From: Candidatus Binatia bacterium | GTDB lineage: Bacteria > Vulcanimicrobiota > Vulcanimicrobiia > Vulcanimicrobiales > Vulcanimicrobiaceae | Length of the DNA: 64,000 nucleotides | Assembly: GCA_035544215.1 (NCBI GenBank) | Contig: DATKHY010000007.1 | Location: 62,001-126,000 of the forward strand | Direction: 5' to 3' | Shown here: in pieces, positions 1 through 8,823 of the stretch | Layout of the letters: every line of letters begins with the position of its first letter | How positions within the stretch are numbered: position 1 is the first letter of the stretch | Program-made: the position numbers and the translations under genes | Notes under the pieces: model-generated | What the model was told of the DNA's origin: nothing | What the model saw: the letters and a program-made list of their open reading frames with translations, nothing else | The model's database searches: none

Positions 1-4
1 GAGG

Positions 5-676
5 CTAGTCGCTCGCCCGCCTTCCGCCGAAAATCTGCAGCAAAGCGAGGAAGATATTGATCGCATCCAGGTAGATGCTCGTCGCCATCAGGACAGGCGT
101 GAGGCCGTCGCCGCCGGCGCGCAGGCGCGCGAAGTCGATCAGCACCAAACCGGAGAAGATCACGAGCGTGATCCATGCGTACGTCTCCGGATGGATGAAG
201 CGCACGAAGATCGAGATGATGCCGACGACGATGAGGCCCATCAGGGCGATCATGAAAATGCCCTGGAAGCGGCGCAGGTCGAGGCCGGTCGCGTAGACGA
301 TCGCGCCAAGCGCGAACATGCCGAGGCCGGTGGTCAGTGCGGCGTTAACCACCACGTCGGGACCGAACGCGCGGACGTACTGGCCGACGACCGGCGCGAT
401 GCCGACGCCTTCGCAGAACGTGAACGCGTAGAACAGCAGCAGCGAGAGCCCCTCGTTGCGCCGGACGGCATAGATCGAGAACAGCAGAATCAGCCCGACG
501 ATCATCGCAACAAGGCCGATGCCGGGGCTGAGATCGTGGAACAGCCACGCGGCGAGCGCGCTGACGCACAGGCCCAGCGCCGTGATGCCTAGCACCTGCG
601 CGAGTATAGAGTGCGTCGGGACCGCGGGCGCGACCGGACCACCGAATCGATTTTGCGGTTGTAAGCCGTAAGCCAT
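5..676 (-). CDS. BAX inhibitor-1/YccA family membrane protein
   Basis: A 223-residue, strongly hydrophobic protein with about seven membrane segments and short connecting loops. This is the length and layout of the BAX inhibitor-1 (TMBIM/YccA) family. Bacterial members include pH-sensitive calcium-leak channels and YccA, which modulates FtsH; the role here cannot be told from sequence. The start is the ATG at 676 (MAYGLQPQ). The open frame runs further upstream, but that part reads as arginine-rich shadow of the MFS gene. The stop lies at 5-7, so the gene is complete. It is the last gene of the minus-strand run, 56 bp after the MFS gene. Confidence 0.85.
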   Translation of the reverse strand: MAYGLQPQNRFGGPVAPAVPTHSILAQVLGITALGLCVSALAAWLFHDLSPGIGLVAMIVGLILLFSIYAVRRNEGLSLLLFYAFTFCEGVGIAPVVGQYVRAFGPDVVVNAALTTGLGMFALGAIVYATGLDLRRFQGIFMIALMGLIVVGIISIFVRFIHPETYAWITLVIFSGLVLIDFARLRAGGDGLTPVLMATSIYLDAINIFLALLQIFGGRRASD

Positions 677-732
677 GACGCTCTCTACTAACCTTGGGAG
701 CGGAAAAGAGTTTCTCGAAGCCCCTCTGCTCG

Positions 733-1869
733 CTAGGTTCGCCGCACCCGGCCGAGCCCAAAGGCCAGCAACGCCGCAAATGCCGGCAAGACGCCGAGGT
801 ACCTGGGATTGGCGCCGATGATCGCCGAGCCCGTCGCCGGGCCAAGGATCATCGCAAGTCCGTTGATCGAGTCGCTGACGCCCATGATCGCGCCGCGCTC
901 GGATGGCCTCGCCCGCACTGACAGCAGCGCGGTCAGCGTCGGCTCGACCATCGCCGATCCGATGGCCCAGACGATCAAGGCGATCCCGAAGACCCAAAGG
1001 TCCGTGACGAACGAGAGCAGGCCATAGGCGAGGAAACTCGCGAGCAGGCCGATCTGCGCGACGCGCCGGTTCCCGAGGCGCGTGGCCAGCGGCGAAACGA
1101 CGAAGATCAGGGCCGCCCCGCCGACCACGCCTGCGCCCGCCAGAAGCCAGCCGACCTCCGATACCGGCGAACCGAGCACGTGGTTGAGATACAGCGCGAA
1201 GTTCGCGAGAAAGCACACGATCGCGAAGATCGCGAGGAAATGGCGGATCAACACGAGGCGCACTCCCGGCGCGTTAGCGGCCCGCAGCGACGCCTTGACG
1301 CTCGTGTGACTCGTGCGCTGCATGTGTGAGGGTAACAGCAGGACCGTGATCAGAATCGTGACGAGCTCGATGCCCGCCGCGACGAAGAACGGCACCGCGA
1401 GCCCGGCATGTATCAGGAAGCCCGACGTCACCGGCCCCACGATGAACGCGATCCCGAAGACCGCGCCGTACAGCGAGTACGCCAGGTCGCGCTGATCCTC
1501 GCGCGTGACGTCCGCGATGTACGACTGTACCGCGCCGAGCGCACCGCCGCCGCATCCCGAGATGATGCGCGACATGAAGATCAAGAACAGAGACGGCGCC
1601 GTCGCCTGCATCAGGTATCCAGCCAGCGTCAGGAACTGCGCGATTAGGATAATCGTCTTGCGCCCCAGGCGATCGCTGAGCTTGCCCCACACGGGCGCCG
1701 CTACCATGGAGCAGAACGCTGGAACGCTGAGCAGCGCGCCCACCATCACATCCGACGCATGGTACTGCCGCACGATCGCCGGCAGCAACGGAATCATCAG
1801 CGTGTAGCCGAGCGTCTCGACCAGCGTCGTGCCATAAACGGGCAGCAACGCTCGCGGTAAGCGTTGCAA
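733..1869 (-). CDS. MFS transporter (TetA/DHA1-like)
   Basis: A 378-residue major facilitator with twelve predicted hydrophobic segments. The loop after the second segment has the family signature WGKLSDRLGRK, so it belongs with drug:H+ antiporters of the TetA/DHA1 type. The start is a TTG at 1869 (MQRLPRALLPV), only 2 bp after the purD stop, so it is probably translated from the purine transcript. The substrate is unknown. A link to purine or analogue export is suggested by position alone. Confidence 0.85.
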   Translation of the reverse strand: MQRLPRALLPVYGTTLVETLGYTLMIPLLPAIVRQYHASDVMVGALLSVPAFCSMVAAPVWGKLSDRLGRKTIILIAQFLTLAGYLMQATAPSLFLIFMSRIISGCGGGALGAVQSYIADVTREDQRDLAYSLYGAVFGIAFIVGPVTSGFLIHAGLAVPFFVAAGIELVTILITVLLLPSHMQRTSHTSVKASLRAANAPGVRLVLIRHFLAIFAIVCFLANFALYLNHVLGSPVSEVGWLLAGAGVVGGAALIFVVSPLATRLGNRRVAQIGLLASFLAYGLLSFVTDLWVFGIALIVWAIGSAMVEPTLTALLSVRARPSERGAIMGVSDSINGLAMILGPATGSAIIGANPRYLGVLPAFAALLAFGLGRVRRT

Positions 1870-1871
1870 TA

Positions 1872-3140
1872 TTAGGGGAGCTTTGCGATGTCGGTGCGGT
1901 AGGTGAGCGCGTCGGTGCCGAGGCGGCCCGCGAGCTCTTTCACGCTCGCATATGCGCGCGTGCGCGCCTGCGCGAGATCGTCCCCGAGCGCGGTGACCGT
2001 AAGCACGCGTCCGCCGCCGGTGGAGACCGTGCCGTTTTCGCGTCGCGATGCGCCCCAGAAGGCGCGGCAGCCGTCACCCAGCGACACGTCCGGGTTCAGT
2101 CCGGCGAGCGCGGTGTTGCTACGCGGGTAGTCTTGCGTTGCGAGCACTATGCCGACGCACTGCTGCTCCGAGAGCGTGGCGAGCGAGAGGTCCATCGCTC
2201 CGTTCGCCACGGATTGGAGCAGCGCTGCGAAGTCGCCGCCCACCCGCGGTAACAGCACCTGCGTCTCGGGATCGCCGAAGCGTGCGTTGAACTCGATGAC
2301 CCGCGGCGCTCCGCCTTCCCACATCAATCCGCAGTAGAGCACGCCGACGTACTCCTCGCCCTCCGCGAGCAATCCGCGCAGCAACGGTGCGAGAATCAGC
2401 TCGCGCACGCGATCGTCGAGATCTTCGGGGAACCCCGCCGGCGGCGAGTACGCGCCCATCCCGCCGGTATTGGGGCCGGTGTCTGCGTCGCCCGCGCGCT
2501 TGTAGTCGCACGCGGCGCCCATCGGCACGATCGCGCGACCGTCGCAGAATGCAAAGACGCTGACCTCGCGCCCCTCGAGGCGCTCTTCGAGCAGCACGTC
2601 GGAACCACCGCCGGGAATTTTGTTGCGCGCGTACCAGTCCGCCAGCAGCGCGTGCGCCTCGCGCGCATCCGCCGTGACCACGACGCCCTTGCCGGCGGCC
2701 AATCCGTCGGCCTTGACCACCACCGCACCCGGCCACTCGTCGAGCGCCTTGTTCGCCGCTTCCAGAGAGTGCACTACGGCGGCGCGCGCCGTCGGGATGC
2801 CGTGCCGTTCCATGAAGCGCTTCGCGAAGATCTTGCTCGATTCGAGACGCCCGCCCGAGCGGTTGGGGCCGAACACCGCGAGCCCGGCGTCGCGCAGACG
2901 GTCGCCCACGCCGGCGGCGATCGCCGTTTCCGGCCCGAGCACGACGAGATCGACTTTCTCATCGGCGGCGCGCTGCGCCAGCCGCTTCCCGTCGGTCGCC
3001 GCAATGTCCCAGTTCTCGCCGCGCGACGCGGTGCCGGCGTTCCCCGGCGCCGCGAACACCGCGTCGCACGACGGCGATTGCGCGATGCGCCACGAAAGCG
3101 CGTCTTCGCGCGCGCCGCTGCCGACGACGAGCACGCGCAT
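1872..3140 (-). CDS. purD: Phosphoribosylamine-glycine ligase (GAR synthetase)
   Basis: A 422-residue ATP-grasp enzyme that joins glycine to 5-phosphoribosylamine, the second step of IMP synthesis. It begins MRVLVVGSGAREDAL, the usual N-terminal glycine loop. It also has the ATP-grasp lysine strand VVVKADGLAAGKGV, the GPNTGGMGAYSP motif, and the FNARFGDPETQ metal-binding motif near residue 290. Length is normal. It follows guaA by 10 bp and precedes the MFS gene by 2 bp in the purine run. Confidence 0.97.
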   Translation of the reverse strand: MRVLVVGSGAREDALSWRIAQSPSCDAVFAAPGNAGTASRGENWDIAATDGKRLAQRAADEKVDLVVLGPETAIAAGVGDRLRDAGLAVFGPNRSGGRLESSKIFAKRFMERHGIPTARAAVVHSLEAANKALDEWPGAVVVKADGLAAGKGVVVTADAREAHALLADWYARNKIPGGGSDVLLEERLEGREVSVFAFCDGRAIVPMGAACDYKRAGDADTGPNTGGMGAYSPPAGFPEDLDDRVRELILAPLLRGLLAEGEEYVGVLYCGLMWEGGAPRVIEFNARFGDPETQVLLPRVGGDFAALLQSVANGAMDLSLATLSEQQCVGIVLATQDYPRSNTALAGLNPDVSLGDGCRAFWGASRRENGTVSTGGGRVLTVTALGDDLAQARTRAYASVKELAGRLGTDALTYRTDIAKLP

Positions 3141-3150
3141 TAGGAAAGCG

Positions 3151-4692
3151 TTACTCCCACTCGACGGTGGCGGGTGGCTTCGTCGTGATGTCGTAGGCGA
3201 CGCGATTGACGCCTTGCACCTCGTTGACGATGCGCGACGAGATTCGTTCCAGCAGCTCGTGCGGCAGCCGCGCCCAGTCCGCCGTCATGCCGTCCTCGCT
3301 CGTGATGGCGCGGATCGCGACGAGGTTGGCGTACGTGCGCCCGTCTCCCATCACTCCGACGCTCTTCACCGGCGTCAGCACCGCGAAATACTGCCACGGG
3401 TGCGGATCGAGCGTGGCGCCGTCGATCTCGCCGCGCACGATGGCGTCGGCGCTGCGCAGGACGTCGAGCCGTTCCTGCGTGACGTCGCCGATGATGCGCA
3501 CGGCCAGGCCGGGCCCCGGGAACGGCTGGCGCTCGACGATCGCCCCGGGAAGGCCGAGCGCGCGCCCCAAGGCGCGTACCTCGTCCTTGAACAGCGCGCG
3601 CAGCGGCTCGATCAGCGACAGGTCCATGTGCTCGGGAAGACCGCCGACGTTGTGGTGTGACTTGATCTTGTGCCCGGCCTTGCTCTGCGGCGTCTTGGAC
3701 TCGATCACGTCCGGGTAGAGCGTTCCCTGGACCAAGTGTTTGACGCCGGGGATCTTGGCCGCCTCGGCCTCGAATACGTTGACGAACTCGTGTCCGATCA
3801 CGATCCGTTTGCGCTCGGGATCCTCAATGCCGAGCAGCCTGGCGAGAAACCGCTCGCGCGCATTGACCGCGACGACGTTGAGATGCAGGATCTCGCGGAA
3901 CGCCGCCAAGACCTGTTCGGCTTCGCCCTGCCGCAACAGGCCGTGATCGACGAAGATGCACGTGAGCTGCTCGCCGATAGCGCGCGACACGAGCGTCGCC
4001 GCTACCGCCGAGTCGACGCCGCCCGATAGCGCGCAGATTACCTTGTCGCTCCCGACTTGGCGCCGAATCTCTTCGACCGATTGCTCGAGGAACGACTCCA
4101 TCTTCCAGTCGCGCCGCAGCCCCGCGATCTCGCCGAGGAAGTTCTCGAGGACGACCCGGCCGAATTGGGTTTGCACGACCTCCGGATGGAACTGCGTGCC
4201 GTAAATCTTCTTCCCGCCGTCGCCCATCGCCGCGACGTGGCAGCGCTCGGTCGACGCCAACGCGCGATATCCCTGCGGCAGCTTCACCACCGTATCGCCG
4301 TGCGACATCCACACGCGCGACTCGTTGGGAACGCCGTCAAACAGCGGCGTGCCGCGATCCGTGACGACTAGCGTTGCCGGTCCGTACTCGGCGTGATCGA
4401 GTTTGACGAGATCGGCGCCGATCTCGCGCGCCAGCAGCTGCATGCCGTAGCAGATCCCGAGGATCGGCACGCCCGAGTCGAGGATCGCCGGATCCATTTC
4501 CGGCGCACCGTGCACGAGCGTGCTCTCCGGGCCTCCGGAGAGGATCAGCGCCGCCGGGCGCCGCGCAGCGAGCGCGGTCCACGGCGTGTCGTACGGCACG
4601 ATCTCGCAGTAGACGCCGAGCTCGCGCGTGCGCCGTGCAATCAGCTGACTATACTGCGCCCCAAAATCGAGGACGAAGACCGTCTCGGTCAT
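3151..4692 (-). CDS. guaA: GMP synthase (glutamine-hydrolysing)
   Basis: A 513-residue two-domain enzyme that converts XMP to GMP. Residues 1 to about 190 are a class I glutamine amidotransferase with the nucleophile elbow GICYGMQLLA and the FHPEV histidine motif. The ATP-pyrophosphatase loop ALSGGVDSAVAA follows, and the C-terminal dimerisation domain ends in IRAITSEDGMTADWARLP and the terminal PPATVEWE. The start at 4692 (MTETVFVLDFG) has an AAAGGA ribosome site about 5 bp upstream. It sits between tpx and purD. Confidence 0.98.
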   Translation of the reverse strand: MTETVFVLDFGAQYSQLIARRTRELGVYCEIVPYDTPWTALAARRPAALILSGGPESTLVHGAPEMDPAILDSGVPILGICYGMQLLAREIGADLVKLDHAEYGPATLVVTDRGTPLFDGVPNESRVWMSHGDTVVKLPQGYRALASTERCHVAAMGDGGKKIYGTQFHPEVVQTQFGRVVLENFLGEIAGLRRDWKMESFLEQSVEEIRRQVGSDKVICALSGGVDSAVAATLVSRAIGEQLTCIFVDHGLLRQGEAEQVLAAFREILHLNVVAVNARERFLARLLGIEDPERKRIVIGHEFVNVFEAEAAKIPGVKHLVQGTLYPDVIESKTPQSKAGHKIKSHHNVGGLPEHMDLSLIEPLRALFKDEVRALGRALGLPGAIVERQPFPGPGLAVRIIGDVTQERLDVLRSADAIVRGEIDGATLDPHPWQYFAVLTPVKSVGVMGDGRTYANLVAIRAITSEDGMTADWARLPHELLERISSRIVNEVQGVNRVAYDITTKPPATVEWE

Positions 4693-4700
4693 CGATTCCT

Positions 4701-5240
4701 TTAGGAGGCCGCGGCCGCGGCCCGCAGCGCCGCGTCGTAGTCCGGCTCGTCGGCGACCTCACGGACGATCTGCACGTACGAGATCGTGCCGTCCTTGGCG
4801 ATGACGATCACCGCCCGGGCGAGCAGCCCGAGCTCGCGGATCAGCAGCCCGTAGTTCACTCCGAAATTGCGGTCGCGATAGTCGGAGAGCATCTGCAGCT
4901 TCACATCGCCCTGCGCCGTGCACCAGCGCGCCTGAGCGAACGGCAGGTCCATGCTCACGACGGCGGCTTGGATGTCGCCGGGAATCTCACCCAGGCGCCG
5001 GTTGAATTTCTGCGATTCGAGCGAGCACACCGACGTGTCGAGCGACGGAACGGCGATCAGCAGCGCCGGCCGCCGCCCCTCATCGAGCAGGATCTCGCGC
5101 GTGACGTTCGAGAGGTCGCCCGCTGTCAACGAGAACGCGGGCGCCGGGTCGCCTACCCGGAGCTCCGGCCCGAGCAGCGTCATCGGCTGGCCTTTGAATG
5201 TTATGGCGCCTGCGCGTTCTTGCACGTTATCGACGGTCAT
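4701..5240 (-). CDS. tpx: Thiol peroxidase (atypical 2-Cys peroxiredoxin)
   Basis: A 179-residue peroxiredoxin of the Tpx family that reduces hydroperoxides using thioredoxin. The peroxidatic cysteine is in the motif PSLDTSVCSLES; most relatives have DTPVC, so Pro is replaced by Ser. The resolving cysteine is in DLPFAQARWCTAQG. It starts at 5240 and ends 8 bp before guaA. Cytochrome bd genes and a peroxidase in the same run hint at a shared oxygen-stress theme, but this is inference. Confidence 0.93.
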   Translation of the reverse strand: MTVDNVQERAGAITFKGQPMTLLGPELRVGDPAPAFSLTAGDLSNVTREILLDEGRRPALLIAVPSLDTSVCSLESQKFNRRLGEIPGDIQAAVVSMDLPFAQARWCTAQGDVKLQMLSDYRDRNFGVNYGLLIRELGLLARAVIVIAKDGTISYVQIVREVADEPDYDAALRAAAAAS

Positions 5241-5270
5241 GATTCTCTCCTCACAAGACGGACGTGATGG

Positions 5271-6458
5271 CTATGTCAACACATCTTCGAGGCGCTCGGT
5301 GTCGCGCGCCATGACGACTTCCATGGCGATCCGTTCCCCGACGGAAACGTCCCGGCCCCAGCGGTATGCCGAATAGGGCGTGTAGCGCGTGCCGGGCGAT
5401 CCGGGGATGCGCAGCGATACGTCGTAACAGACGAGCTCCTTCGGCGGTCCCGCGGCCACGATGCACTGCAGCGCGAACGGACCGATGACCCCCGGCGGGC
5501 ACAGCTCGCGGCTCGCCGCAACGAAACGCTCGCCCATTCCGAACGCCGGCTCCAGCATCGATTCCAGAATCGTGGCGGCGACGTGACCCGCCTCCTCCAT
5601 GCGCAGCGTCACGCCGCGCAACGCGTCCAGCGCGCTCGGGGGAACGTTGCGGAAACCCTCGAGGTTCGTCTGGCGCCGCGTGTCCGTGCCGGAGAGCTCG
5701 AGCTCGCCCAAGACCGGCGAGTAGAAAAAATTCAAATTGACCGACGGTCCCAGCGCAAACTCCTCGATGCGCGCCGTCGCGAGCGCCTCGGCGGTCAGCG
5801 AGCCCTCCGCGATCAGCCGCCGCGCCGCGGCGCCGTACTCCTCCGGTGAGGACGCGAGGAAGAATGCGCGCTCGAAACTGACGCGTGCGTGCGGCGCCTT
5901 TACCATCACGAGCCCGTCGATCTCGTCGGGTGAAGCGTATCGTCGCGGGTGCCGAATGGCCGCCCGCTCCAGCAGCGCGTACTGATCGGTTTCGCTAACT
6001 TGTCCTGAGTCGTTCGACGAGCTCAGGACAGGCACTGTCGGAGGGTTCCGCTCTTCTGCTTTCAGGAGGCTGCGATTGCCGAAGAACGGCACGAGCATCT
6101 GGCGTTCGATCGCGTCGTAGCCGTAGCGCTGATGTAGGTAGACCTCGAACGACCGGTTCGCCACGAAGAGCACGTTGCGATCGAGCATTTTCTCTTGGAC
6201 GTCCGCGCGCAGGATATCCGCAAAGGCGTCGAGCTCCAGCACCTCGTCCACGCAGCCGCGCGGCACGGGATCCTGGCGCACTGCGAAGTAGCGCGAGTAG
6301 GTTTGCTCGCGGTCTTTGGCGGTCACGACGAGGTTGCGCAAGCCTTGCAGGCGCGCGCCATACGCCACGTCGAGGGCCGAGTGGCTCCCGATGGAACAAA
6401 GCGTCACGCGCGATCGATCGTATACGGCGAGCGCGCGAGCGACGTACTCCGTGCTCAC
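5271..6458 (-). CDS. PurP-family ATP-grasp protein, divergent paralogue with altered ATP loop
   Basis: A 395-residue protein aligning along its length with archaeal PurP (formate-dependent AICAR ligase). N-terminal TLCSIGSHSALD matches the PurP ATLGSH signature, and IEEFALGPSVNLNFFYSP matches the central PurP block. The start is taken as GTG at 6458, 7 bp after cydB; the longer open frame is cydB shadow. Two features depart from active PurP. The glycine-rich loop (GARGGRGYF in archaea) is replaced by PHARVSFERAFF. The metal-site motif (EMSARVDGGTN) is replaced by DVSLRIPGSPGTR. About 17-20 residues near position 145 come from a repeat insertion. It may be a non-catalytic partner of the PurP at 9920-10942. 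Confidence 0.8.
   Translation of the reverse strand: MSTEYVARALAVYDRSRVTLCSIGSHSALDVAYGARLQGLRNLVVTAKDREQTYSRYFAVRQDPVPRGCVDEVLELDAFADILRADVQEKMLDRNVLFVANRSFEVYLHQRYGYDAIERQMLVPFFGNRSLLKAEERNPPTVPVLSSSNDSGQVSETDQYALLERAAIRHPRRYASPDEIDGLVMVKAPHARVSFERAFFLASSPEEYGAAARRLIAEGSLTAEALATARIEEFALGPSVNLNFFYSPVLGELELSGTDTRRQTNLEGFRNVPPSALDALRGVTLRMEEAGHVAATILESMLEPAFGMGERFVAASRELCPPGVIGPFALQCIVAAGPPKELVCYDVSLRIPGSPGTRYTPYSAYRWGRDVSVGERIAMEVVMARDTERLEDVLT
5999..6035. repeat. REP-like palindromic insertion inside the purP paralogue
   Basis: The plus strand has TGTCCTGAG and CTCAGGACA arms about 12 bases apart, with TTCGACGAGCTCAGGA at the core. It encodes roughly SSSNDSGQVS in the host protein, at a point where archaeal PurP shows no such residues. 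Related TTCGA(N)GCTCAGG sequences occur at the cydA 3' end and within asd. Confidence 0.6.
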
Positions 6459-6465
6459 CGGCGCG

Positions 6466-7452
6466 TCATTCGACGCTAATCTTGCCGCCCATGCGGCGCC
6501 ACACGACGGGCGAGTAGATCCCGACGATGACGATCCCCGCGATCGTGACCGTGAGTGCACAGGCCAACGCGACGCTCGAGGGCGCGGCCGCGAAGATCGA
6601 GACGCCGCCGCGCCCCTGCGGAAAGGCCGGAAGCAGATACGGGAAGATCGTCCCGGCCGACGCTGTCAGCAGCGTGACGATGAAGAACGACGACTCCAAG
6701 AACGCCGCCGCCGCCTGGCCGCGTGCCACGCGGCGGCGAAGATCGACGAGCGTCACGAGCGAGATCACCGGCATCGCAAACAGCCACGACGCGCCCAACG
6801 GCGCGCGGACGGCGAACGTCAACGCCGTCACGGCCAGATAAAGAATCAGCACGGCCCACCAGAGACGCAGCATTCCACGCCGCGCCTTCTCGCCCAGATC
6901 GCCGTCCACGCGCCAGCTAAGGAACGCGCCGCCGTGCAGCGCCAGCGTGCACAGCGCGAACGCACCGACGAGCAAAGCGTAGGGGTTGAGCAAGAACGCG
7001 AAGGTACCTTGAAAGTAACCGGCGGCGTCGAGCGGCACGCCGCGCAGCAGGTTGCCGAGCGCGACGCCGAACAACACGATCAGCAGCGCGCTCGAAAGCG
7101 AAAAGGCTGCATCCCAGAACTGATGCCAGAGCTCCGACGGCAGATGCTCGCGCAGCTCCAGTGCGATGCCGCGGAACATCAGCAGCCAGAGCACGACGAT
7201 GAACGGAAGGTAGAAGCCCGAGAACGACGATGCGTACGCGACGGGGAAGAGCGCGAACAGCGCCGCCCCCGCGCCGACGAGCCAGACCTCGTTGCCGTTC
7301 CAGAACGGGCCGATGCTCGCCATTATCGCCGCGCGCTCGCGATCCGAGCGCGCGATCGTGGGCCCGATCGCGGCGACGCCCAGGTCGTAGCCGTCGAGCA
7401 GCACATACATCGTGAGCATGAAGGCAACGACGATGAAGCCTGCGATAGCCAC
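6466..7452 (-). CDS. cydB: Cytochrome bd ubiquinol oxidase subunit II
   Basis: A 328-residue membrane protein with about eight hydrophobic segments. The family motifs are GYDLGVAAIGP near the N-terminus, FWNGNEVWLVGAGAALFALFP, and FRGIALELREH. CydB partners CydA to form the high-affinity quinol oxidase that reduces oxygen to water. It starts at 7452, 2 bp after cydA. Its placement between purine genes is unusual. Confidence 0.95.
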   Translation of the reverse strand: MAIAGFIVVAFMLTMYVLLDGYDLGVAAIGPTIARSDRERAAIMASIGPFWNGNEVWLVGAGAALFALFPVAYASSFSGFYLPFIVVLWLLMFRGIALELREHLPSELWHQFWDAAFSLSSALLIVLFGVALGNLLRGVPLDAAGYFQGTFAFLLNPYALLVGAFALCTLALHGGAFLSWRVDGDLGEKARRGMLRLWWAVLILYLAVTALTFAVRAPLGASWLFAMPVISLVTLVDLRRRVARGQAAAAFLESSFFIVTLLTASAGTIFPYLLPAFPQGRGGVSIFAAAPSSVALACALTVTIAGIVIVGIYSPVVWRRMGGKISVE

Positions 7453-7454
7453 GG

Positions 7455-8798
7455 TTACCCTTCGACGGGGCTCAGGGCGACGCGAGAAGTCGACGGGCCG
7501 ATGCCGATCTCGCGCAGCACCAGATACAAGAACAGAACGCCGAGCAGAAAGTACATGCCGGCGAAGCCGATGAGCGTGAAGATCGTCTCGCCGGCGCCAA
7601 CGGTCGGCGAGCCGGCCTCAGCCGTGCGCATCAGTCCGTAGATGATCCAGGGCTGCCGGCCGACCTCGCTCACGGTCCAGCCGGCTTCGTTGGCGATGTA
7701 CGGAAACGGCATCAACAGCATCAGCAGCCAGAGCATCCAGCGCGACCTCCAGAGGCGGCCGACCCGGAGCAACGCCACGGCCAGAGCCGTGACGGCCAAG
7801 AAGATCGTTCCGAGACCGACCATCACGTGATAGGCGTAGTAGGTGATCTCCACCGGCGGCCACAGCTCGCGCGCGTACGCGTTGAGGCCCTTGACGTTGG
7901 CTCTGAAGTTTCCATAGGCCAAGAAGCTCAAGAAGTCGGGTACGAAGATCGGATCGATGAGGCGACGCGTAGCGACGTCAGGCATGCCGATGATCGCTAG
8001 CGGCGCGCCGTGCGTCGTCTCGAACAGTCCCTCCATCGCGGCCAGCTTGACCGGCTGGTATGCGGTTTCGTCTTCGCTGTTTCGATCGCCGGTCGGAAAT
8101 ATCGCGACGGTCGCGAATATCAGGCCGACGATCGCGCCGGCGCATACGAAGCGGCGCCCGATCGCCTCATCGCGCCGCGACAGCAGGTAGTACGCTCCTA
8201 TGCCGGCGACGATGAAGCCGCCCGCGAGCAGCGCGCCGGTCAGCACGTGCGCGAACTGCCACCCCAGAAACGGTGAAAACAGCATCGCCCAGACGCTTAC
8301 GAGCCGGATGGTGCCATCGGGCGCGACGTTGTACCCGACGGGGTGCTGCATCCACGCGTTGGTCGCGACGATGAAATATCCCGAAAGCCACGAGCCCACA
8401 CAGACGAAAACGGCCGACCACGCCGTGAACGCCGTCGGCAGACCGCCGCGGCGATACAGCAGCACGCCCAAGAAGATCGACTCAAGGAAGAACGCGAACA
8501 TACTCTCCATCGCGAGCGGCTGGCCGATCACGGAGCCGCTGCGCCGCGAGAACGCCGCCCAGTTCGTCCCGAATTGGAACTCCATCGGAATGCCCGTCAC
8601 GACGCCGGCGGCGAAATTGATCGCGAAAATTTTCGTCCAAAACCGCGCGATCAGAGCGGACTCCTCATCGAGCTTGAACGCCGCCTTCCACGTGTATGCC
8701 GCAACGAACGGCGCGAGCCCCATCGTCCCGATCGGGAAGAGGTAATGGAACATGACGGTGAAGGCGAACTGGAGGCGGTCGGCCAGAACGGGATCCAT
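7455..8798 (-). CDS. cydA: Cytochrome bd ubiquinol oxidase subunit I
   Basis: A 447-residue multi-pass membrane protein carrying the haems b558, b595 and d. The N-terminal DRLQFAFTVMFHYLFPIGT contains the conserved haem-ligand histidine. GTNWAAFSR and GWTVSEVGRQPWIIYG are CydA hallmarks, and the moderate length fits the short Q-loop class. The start at 8798 has an AGGGGAG ribosome site. The last residues (SRVALSPVEG) are encoded by a repeat that has replaced the natural tail. Confidence 0.95.
   Translation of the reverse strand: MDPVLADRLQFAFTVMFHYLFPIGTMGLAPFVAAYTWKAAFKLDEESALIARFWTKIFAINFAAGVVTGIPMEFQFGTNWAAFSRRSGSVIGQPLAMESMFAFFLESIFLGVLLYRRGGLPTAFTAWSAVFVCVGSWLSGYFIVATNAWMQHPVGYNVAPDGTIRLVSVWAMLFSPFLGWQFAHVLTGALLAGGFIVAGIGAYYLLSRRDEAIGRRFVCAGAIVGLIFATVAIFPTGDRNSEDETAYQPVKLAAMEGLFETTHGAPLAIIGMPDVATRRLIDPIFVPDFLSFLAYGNFRANVKGLNAYARELWPPVEITYYAYHVMVGLGTIFLAVTALAVALLRVGRLWRSRWMLWLLMLLMPFPYIANEAGWTVSEVGRQPWIIYGLMRTAEAGSPTVGAGETIFTLIGFAGMYFLLGVLFLYLVLREIGIGPSTSRVALSPVEG
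7456..7485. repeat. REP-like sequence forming the cydA 3' end
   Basis: The plus strand reads CCTTCGACGGGGCTCAGG at the end of cydA and encodes the terminal ALSPVEG residues and nearby stop. The core TTCGAC(N4)GCTCAGG is the same as in the repeats at 5999-6035 and about 39885-39920. These look like dispersed copies of one small repeat. Confidence 0.5.
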
Positions 8799-8823
8799 CG
8801 CTTCTCCCCTTCTGCCTAGGCGG

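Noticed and set aside
6316-7641. 441-codon plus-strand frame opposite cydB
   Set aside because: It is antisense to clear cytochrome bd genes and lacks any motif.
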